A stretch of DNA of 33,882 nucleotides from Acidobacteriota bacterium (GTDB lineage: Bacteria; Acidobacteriota; Vicinamibacteria; Vicinamibacterales; UBA2999), in the NCBI GenBank assembly GCA_013140775.1, contig JABFSA010000104.1, positions 1 to 33,882 on the forward strand. Direction: 5' to 3'. Positions 24,294 to 33,200 of the stretch are shown here, in pieces (position 1 is the stretch's first letter; each line of letters opens with the position of its first letter). A program made the position numbers and the translations under genes. The notes under the pieces were generated by a model that searched no databases, was not told the origin of the DNA, and was given only the letters and a program-made list of their open reading frames with translations.

Positions 24294-27200
24294 ATGCGGA
24301 AGCCCCCCTTTGCTGGCCAACCCCCTCGCGGCCGGCGCGTGTCCAACGTCAGCTCAACAGCAGAGTCCACTCTCGGTTCTACGCTCGTCAGGCTGTTCGA
24401 GCGGCAAGTCACTGAATCCCCTGATCACGTCGCGCTGAGGCGCGGCGAGGAAGTCTGGACGTACACAGTCCTGGATGGCCGGGCGAATCAGCTCGCACGA
24501 CGACTGCGGGACGACGGGATCGGCCCTGGAGACGTGGTCGCAATCTGTCTCGAGAGGTCCCCCGACCTCATCGTTGCTGTTCTGGCCACGATCAAGGCCG
24601 GCGCCGCTTACCTCCCGCTGGATCCGGCGCATCCGCGCGAACGCCTGGCGTTCATGCTGAACGACGCGCGACCGACGGGGATTCTGACGACGTCGGCGGT
24701 GGCGGGACAGTTGGACCTGGACGGCATCCAAACCAGTGTGTTGCTCGACATGCTCGAAGTGGCCGTGGACCTCATCGAGTTTCCCGAGGCTCCCCTGCTG
24801 GACATCGATCGTGTCAGCGCACTCCTACCGCAGCACCCGGCCTACGTGATTTACACGTCCGGCAGTACCGGGCTGCCGAAGGCAGTCGTCGTGTCCCACG
24901 CTTCTGCCGTGGAGTCGATACGGGCACGTATCGACTACTACAGCGACTCGTCTTTGAAAGTGCTCCCGCTGTCGGCGCCGGTGTCGTTCGACATCTCTGT
25001 CGCACAGATCTTCTGGACCCTCTGCTCAGGGGCGACGCTTCTCATCTTTTCGAACGACGATGACGCGAGTGCCGCATTGGTTGACGCACTGTCGGGCGAC
25101 GCCTCCCATGTGATGCTCTCGAGTTCGGCGTACGACAGCCTGCTCGCGACCGGCGATGTCCAGCGATCGGATTCACTGCGCGCCGTGATCGTTGGAGGCG
25201 AGGCCATGTCTGGTGCCATGACCCGACGGCATCGGGACGTCCTCGAGGGCGTCGAGCTGTTCAACGAGTACGGCGCGACTGAAGCCTCCATCTGGAGCAC
25301 CGTGTGGCGCTGCGGGGACGAACCGGATGGAGAGCCGGTTCCCGTTGGGCTGCCGATCGCCAACACGGAGATCCTGATCCTGGACGAGCACTTGCGGATC
25401 TGCCCGACGGATGTCGTCGGCGAGGTGTACGTCGCCGGTGCGGGTCTGGCCGAGGGATACCTGTCTCGTCCGGCACTGACGGCATCGCGCTTTGTCGCGA
25501 ACCCGTTTGAGGGTGCCCCTGGGGAACGCCTCTATCGGACTGGTGATCGTGCGTGCTGGCGAGAGGACGGCGCCCTGGTGTTTCGTGGCCGTTCGGATCA
25601 GCAGGTGAAGGTTCGCGGCTTTCGTATCGAACCGGCCGAGATCGAGGCGGTGCTCCTGCTGCGTGCAGATGTCGCGCAGGCTGTTGTCATCGCGCGTGAC
25701 GGGAGCGACGGGAACGCAGAGCTCGTGGCGTGTGTGGTGCCGCGAGCCGAGATACTGAAGCCACTCGACGTCTCCGCCTTGCAGGCGCATCTCGCTGAGA
25801 GGCTACCGGCCTACATGGTGCCGGCGTCGGTGGCCGTGATTGACGCGGTGCCCTTGACGTTCAACGGCAAGGTGGACCGTGCGGCGCTGGCTGCCGTCGT
25901 CGCGCACGACAGCGCGGCGACGTATGTGGCGCCGGTGACGCCCGAAGCGGTCGTGCTGTGCGAGTTGGTGGGCGCGCTGCTGGCTGTGCCGCGAGTAGGA
26001 CTGACGGATCACTTCTTCCGGTTGGGTGGTCACTCGCTGGCGGCGACGCGGTTGGTGGCGCAAGTGCGAGCGCGCCTGGGACGGGCTGTGTCCGTGCGAG
26101 CGGTGTTTGAGACGCCAGAGATAGGCACTCTGGCGCGGGTTGTTCGCGCACAGCCGAGGGTGGGTGTGACGGCGCTCGTGACGCAGGCGCGGCCGGCGGC
26201 CGTGCCTGCGTCATTTGCACAGGCGCGGCTGTGGTTTGTGCAGCAACTGGAAGGGGTGTCCGCGGCGTATCACATTCCGCTGGCGCTCCGGCTGACGGGC
26301 CCGCTCGATGTCGATGCACTGGCGCGGGCGATCACTGACGTTGCAGATCGGCACGAGAGCCTGCGCACCAGAGTCGTGGGCGGCGCTGACGGGCCCATCC
26401 AGTTGATCGGCGCGAGTTCGGTGATGCTCGCGATCCGCGCGAGCACGCCAACCGACATTACGGCTGCGATCGCTGAAGAGACAGCAGGCCCGTTTGATCT
26501 CGCGCGCGAGGGGCCGCTGCGCGCGACGATGTGGGCCCTCGGTCCGGATGACCACGCGCTTCTGCTACTGCTACACCACAGCGGAGCGGATGGTTGGTCA
26601 GTGCCGGTGCTGCTGAAGGATCTGGCAACCGCGTACGCAGCGCGCCGCCAGGGCCAACCGCCAGGCTGGGCGCCGCTGCCAGTGCAGTATGCGGACTATG
26701 CACAGTGGCAACGCCTTGCGCTCGGCTTCGCCAGCGCTGCCACGAGTCCACTCGCCCGGCAGTGTGACTACTGGCGGACGGCGCTTGCGAATCTTCCCGT
26801 TGAGCTGGCACTGCCGACGGATCGCCCGCGCCCGCGCGTCCCAGGCGATGCGGGTGGCACGATCCCGTTTGCACTCCCGGCCGATGTGCATGCCGGGCTG
26901 CATTCGCTCGCCCACACACACGGCGCAACCCTCTTCATGGTGCTGCAGGCCGCGGTGGCGGCGTGGCTGACCAAACTGGGCGCGGGAACGGACATTCCGA
27001 TCGGCGCTCCGATAGCGGGCCGCACGGATGCGGCGCTCGATGATCTCATCGGGTGCTTCGTCAACACTTTGGTGCTGCGGACGGATACGAGTGGGAATCC
27101 ATCGTTCGATGCCCTCGTGGATCGTGCGCGCCAGACGTGCCTCGACGCCTATGCTCACGCGGACGTGCCCTTCGATCTGCTCGTCGAGGATCTGGCGCCT

Positions 27201-30200
27201 CCCCGTGTGCGCGGGCGTCAGCCGCTCTTTCAAACAATGCTGGTGCTACAGCACGCGCCGCCGGCGTTGCCTGCGCTGCCGGGCGTCACAAGCACGTGTC
27301 TGCCGGTAGCGACCCGCCACACAAAATTCGATCTCGTCGTCACAGTCACTGAAACGCAAGATCCGGACGGGCAGCCAGCCGGTCTGACCGGCGAGCTCGA
27401 GTATCGCGCGGACCTCTTCGATGCGAGAACGGTGACGACGCTCGCCGCGCGCCTGACACGGTTGGTTGCGCAGGTGGCTGCCGACGCGACCCGGCCGTTG
27501 CACGCCCTCGAGGTGCTCACACCAGCCGAGCGGCACCAACTGCTCGAAGTCTTTACGGCCACGGCGCAACCGAACGTCGCTGGCACGCTTGTGGACCGTC
27601 TCGAGCTTCAGGTCGCACGCACCCCGAACGCGGTTGCGGTCACAGGATCAGACGCCACGCTGACGTACGCCGCGCTCGACAGGCAGGCCAACCAGCTGGC
27701 CTGGCGTCTGCGCGCCCTCGGGGCTGGGCCCGAGACGCGCGTCGCGCTCTATCTGGACCGGTCACCGGAGCTGATTGTGGCGCTGCTGGCGGTGCTCAAA
27801 GCCGGAGCCGCCTATCTGCCACTCGACCCTGCATATCCAGCGGAGCGCCTGGCGTGGCTCCTTGCTGACGCGGAACCTGTGTGCGTCATTAGCACGAAGG
27901 CGCTTGCACCAAGTCTGTCGAACCCTGCCCTGCCCATCCTGTTGCTGGATCAGGCTGAGACGCGCGCGCAGCTCGACCACGCGAGCCCCCGCCCTCTGAC
28001 GAATGCGGACCGCACGGCACCGTTGCACCCCGGCCATGGCGCGTACGTGATCTACACCTCGGGCAGCACGGGCACGCCGAAGGGCGTCCTCGTGAGCCAC
28101 GAGAATGTGACTCGTCTTTTCGACGTCACCAGGCAGTGGTTCGATTTCGACAGACACGACGTCTGGGCGCTCTTTCACTCCTACGCCTTCGACTTTTCAG
28201 TCTGGGAGATGTGGGGGGCGTTGCTGCACGGCGGTCGTCTGGTGATCGTTCCAGCCGAGGTCGCAAAGTCAGCCGAGGCGTTTCGCGCACTCCTTGCCCG
28301 GCAGTCGGTCACCGTCCTGAATCACACGCCCTCCGCGTTCTATCGATTCGCACAGGGAGACGAAGAATCCGTGGCCGCAGATGCGCCACTCGCGCTTCGG
28401 ACGGTCATCTTTGGCGGCGAGGCTCTCGACCTTCGTCGTCTCGAGAGCTGGTACTCCCGTCATCCGGAACGTGCACCGCAACTGGTGAACATGTACGGGA
28501 TCACCGAGACGACGGTTCACGTCACGTACGCACGCCTCGATCGGGAGCTCGCCGCGACTGGTCCCCGAAACCTTGTGGGCTCCGGCCTCTCCGATCTTCG
28601 GGTGTACGTGCTCGATAGCGCACTCCAGCCATGCCCGGTCGGCAGCGTCGGAGAGATGTATGTCGCCGGTGCCGGACTCGCTCGCGGTTATTGGAAGCAA
28701 TCGGGACTCACCGCCGAGCGATTTGTCGCCAACCCGTTCGGAACTCGTCCAGGCGAACGTCTGTATCGAACGGGTGACCTCGCCGCGTGGCGCGAAGACG
28801 GCACGCTGCTCTTTCATGGCCGCGGCGATCGCCAGGTCAAGATTCGCGGGTTCAGAATCGAGCCAGCAGAAATCGAGGTCGCGCTACTAAGCCATCCCGA
28901 GATCAGCCAGGCAGCGGTCATTGCCGACGAGGACTATGCTGGCGACACGCGTCTGGTGGCGTACATCGTGCCCAGGACCCGGGTGCAGGACGCCGTCGTC
29001 GATCTTGCCGCGATCCGATCGCGCCTGGCCTCCTCGCTGCCGGAGCATCTGGTCCCGGCTGCCTTCGTCGTTCTGGGCGATCTCCCGCTCAATTCAAATG
29101 GAAAGCTCGACCGTGCGGCACTGCCTGCGCCCACTGGGTCGGGACTCGCTGCTGGTTTCGTAGCACCAGTTACCCACGAAGAGACTGTTCTGTGCGAGCT
29201 CGTGGCGAACTTGCTGGGGCTCGAGAGAGTCGGGACGGCGGATCACTTCTTCCTTCTTGGTGGCCATTCGCTGATGGCCACGCGACTCGCCGCGCAGATT
29301 CGCGCGCGTCTTGGACGAGAGTTGCCGCTCCGGCTCATCTTCGAGTCGCCGGTGCTTGGGGATCTCGCGGGCGCACTGCACACGCTTCCACTCGTGACGT
29401 CACTGCTGGTGCGGTCCGAACGGCCAGCGCGCCTGCCGCTGTCGTTCGCGCAGTCGCGGCTCTGGTTCATTCACAAGCTTGAGGGTCCCAGGGCGTCGTA
29501 CAACGTTCCGGTCTCAGCGCGTCTAAGCGGGCCGCTCGACATTGGCGCGCTCACACGCGCGATTGACGACGTGCGCGGCCGTCACGAGACGCTCAGAACC
29601 AGACTCGTTGCCGACAGCGACGGGCCACATCAGCAGATCGTTCCGACTGGTGAAATGCCGACGGCGCTCCAGGTGATCAATAGCACGCCGGCGACGCTCG
29701 ACGATGACCTCGCGCGCGAGGCGGGCTATTGCTTCGACCTCGCACTCGACCTCCCCCTGAGGGCCATCCTGTTTCGTCTGGCATCAGACGACCATGCGCT
29801 CCTGATTCTGCTGCACCACAGCGCAGCAGACGGCTGGTCCATTGCGCCACTCCTGGACGACCTGAGTTGCGCCTACGCAGCTCGACGATCCGGTGCGATG
29901 CCTGACTTTGCGCCGCTTCCGGTGCAGTACGCCGACTACACGTTGTGGCAGCGCGCCACCCTCGGAACCGATGTCCGGCCCACCGGTGTACTGGCTGCCC
30001 AGGAGGCGTACTGGTCGCAGACGCTTGCGCGACTGCCGGTGGAACTCCCCCTGCCTGTCGATCGGGATCGTCCCCGGACTCCAAGCGAAACGTGCGGCGT
30101 CGTCACCGCGAGCGTGCCCACATTGGTCCACGATGCGCTCGCTGCACTTGCGAGCCGGCAAGACGCCACGTTGTTCATGGTCTTGCACGCGGCGGTCTCC

Positions 30201-33200
30201 GTCTGGTTGACGAGGTTGGGAGCGGGCACGGATATCTTGCTCGGGACGCCGGTTGCCGGGCGGGCCGACGTCGCACTTGACCGCCTTGTGGGCTTCTTCC
30301 TCAACACACTCGTCCTTCGGGTTGATACAGGTGGCGACCCCACGTTCGTGGCCCTGCTCGCGCGTGCCAGGACCGCGTGCCTTGGTGCGTACGCACATCA
30401 GGACATCCCCTTCGAACGGCTCGTCGAGGTGCTCGACCCACCGCGTGTCGTCGGTCGTCAACCGTTGTTTCAGACGATGCTCGTGCTCGAGAATACGCCC
30501 CAGGCACGACTCAGCCTGCCCGACATTGCCGTAGCGCCGATCAGTCCTTCGACCCGCGCGACGAAGTTCGACCTGACGGTGAGCTTCAGGGAGAGCCGCG
30601 ACGTAGCTGGCCGCCAGGCCGGCATGAGTCTGGAGCTGGAGTACAGCGCAGATCTCTTTGAGCGCAAGACGGCTGAGGCGCTCGTGGCCCGCCTCTTACG
30701 AGTGCTCGCTCACGTCGCGGCAGATCCTTCGCAGCGTCTGCATCAGGTTGAACTGTTGACGGCGGACGAGTGGCATACCGTCGTTCACGCGTACAACGAC
30801 ACCGATGCCTTCATGCCCGCTCTCACCATTGGCGATGCATTCGAGCAGCAGGCGTCGTGGACGCCTGAGGCCGTCGCCATGTCGTGGTCTGGAGGAAGGT
30901 CTACCTACGCCGAGCTGGACGAGCGCACGAACCAGCTCGCATGGCTGCTCAGGCGACACGGTGTCGGGCCTGAGACTCGTGTGGCGGTCTGGCTCGAGCG
31001 GTCTCCGGAACTTGTCATTGCGGTTCTCGCCATTCTGAAGACGGGCGGAGCGTATCTCCCGCTGGACCCGGAGTATCCGATCGAACGGATTTCGTTCCTG
31101 CTTACAGATGCCAGGCCGGCTCTTCTCCTGACGTCGCAGGCGCTCGCGTCCCGTGGGCCTCAGGCCGCTCCTACCTCGATCTCCCTTGACGCGGTATCAA
31201 CCGTCACTGCGCTTGCTGAGATACCCAGCGTTCCGTTGACCGACGCGGATCGCACGACGTCGTTGCAAGCAGCCCACCCCGCCTACCTGCTCTATACGTC
31301 AGGCAGCACCGGCGTGCCGAAGGGCGTGGTCATTTCCCAAGCGAGCATCGCCCACTACATCGAGATCGTGAAGCAGCGGGTACTGGGGGCGGATGCGGTT
31401 CGGATGCCGTTGTTCACCGCCGCGGTCTTCGACCTGACGCTCACCACGCTGTTTGCTCCCCTACTGAGCGGAGGACAGCTGCAGATCATCGACGCCGGGC
31501 GCCCGGCTGATGTGGTCGGTCAGGTGTTTGCGCCGGACGCGACGTCAACGGCGATCAAGACGACGCCCTCGCACCTGGCGTTGCTGCCCGTTCATTCGGA
31601 CCGCTGCTCGGCTCTGTCTACGGTGATTGTGGGCGGAGAAGCGCTCCTGCCTGCGCACGTGGCGTCGCTCCGTGCGTACGCACCTGGGGTGAGAGTCTTC
31701 AACGAGTACGGACCTACGGAAACAACCGTCGGTGCGACGGGTGCATTTGTGGACGTAGACGACGTGCACATCGGACGGCCCTATCCGAATAGTCGCGTGT
31801 ATGTGCTCGATGGGTATCTGCGGCCGTGTCCGATTGGCGTCATCGGCGAGCTCTACATCGCCGGTGTCGGGCTCGCACGCGGCTACTGGGAGCGTCCGGG
31901 TCTCACCGCGGAGCGATTTGTCGCCAATCCGTTTGATGTTGAGGGTGGCACGCGGCTCTACCGCTCTGGTGACCGGGCTGCCTGGCGCGCAGACGGCTCC
32001 CTGCTGTTTCATGGACGGGCAGACGAGCAGGTCAAGATTCGTGGCGTGCGGGTCGAGCCCGCTGAGACGGCAGCCGTCCTTCTCCGGGCACCCGGTGTTG
32101 GGCAGGCTGCTGTAACGGTGGGCCTGGATTCATCCGGGGACGCTCGCCTTGTTGCGCACCTGGTTCCGCAGCGTGACGACGCTGGAGCCCGTGCGGCGCT
32201 CGATCTCCTGGCTGTTCGGGAGTTCACGGCCGCATGTCTGCCCGAGGCGTGTGTGCCTGCGGCGTTCGTGGTGCTCGAGGCGTTACCGCTGACAGTCAAC
32301 GGCAAGCTGGATCGCGCGGCGTTGCCTGCACCGGTCGAGACGGGCCTCGCGACAGGCTATGTCGCACCGGCGACAGACGATGAGCGTCTGCTCTGCACCC
32401 TGGTAGCGGAGTTGCTCGGGCTCGATCGCGTGGGCGTCGCGGATCACTTCTTCCACCTCGGCGGCCACTCGCTGATGGCCACGCGTCTCGTCGCGCAGAT
32501 TCGAGAACGGCTGGGATGCGACCTGCCGCTCCGCACTATTTTTGATACGCCTGTCCTGCGCGATCTCGCACGTGCGATTCGTGGGCTGGCACCGGCGGAG
32601 GAAGGCCCTGCGCTCGTGGCGAATCCTGGGGCGGTCAGCGATCCGTTTCCGCTTACACCGGTCCAGGGAGCCTATTGGCTGGGTCGCCAGCAACTCGTCG
32701 AGCTGAGCGATGTTGCCTGTCACGTGTATGTCGAGCTCCGCATGCGGCATCTCGACGTGGCGCGGTTCACCGACGCCTGGCGCGCCGCGATTACACGGCA
32801 TCCGATGCTCCGCGCGATCGTGCTGTCGGACGGGACCCAGCGTATTCTCGAGTCCGTCCCACCCTATGTGATCCGCTGCGCCGACTACAGCAACGCCGGC
32901 GCGATGGATGCTGAGGCAGCGGTCGCTGTCGTGCGCGACGAGCTGTCTCATCAGGTACTTGCGACCGATCAGTGGCCGCTTTTCGATGTCCGGGTCACGC
33001 GAATCTCCGAGCACGACTGGCGGCTCCACGTAAGCATCGATGCGCTGATCCTCGACGGCGAAAGCATCACGCGCCTGGTTGAGGAGGTCTTTTCAGTCTA
33101 CGAAGGGAAGACGCCACCCCTGCCAGTGGCGACAGTGACGTTCCGAGACTACGTCCTGCACCTGGAGGAGCTGACCACGCGGGCAGAGGCGGCACGGGCG

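Noticed and set aside
24136..24438. Small plus-strand frame spanning the CmcJ/NRPS spacer
   Set aside because: It overlaps both real genes in other frames and has no recognisable protein features.
24384..25893. A1 as an aryl-acid (salicylate/DHB) adenylation domain, as in many siderophore starters
   Set aside because: The residue equivalent to Asp235 is Asp233, which contacts an alpha-amino group; aryl-acid domains lack it. The T domain is a normal PCP.
26022..32500. Repeated DNA around the carrier motifs as mobile or CRISPR-like repeats
   Set aside because: The similarity is explained by homologous NRPS domains (T1, T2, T3 and A1-A3). Spacing follows the modules.
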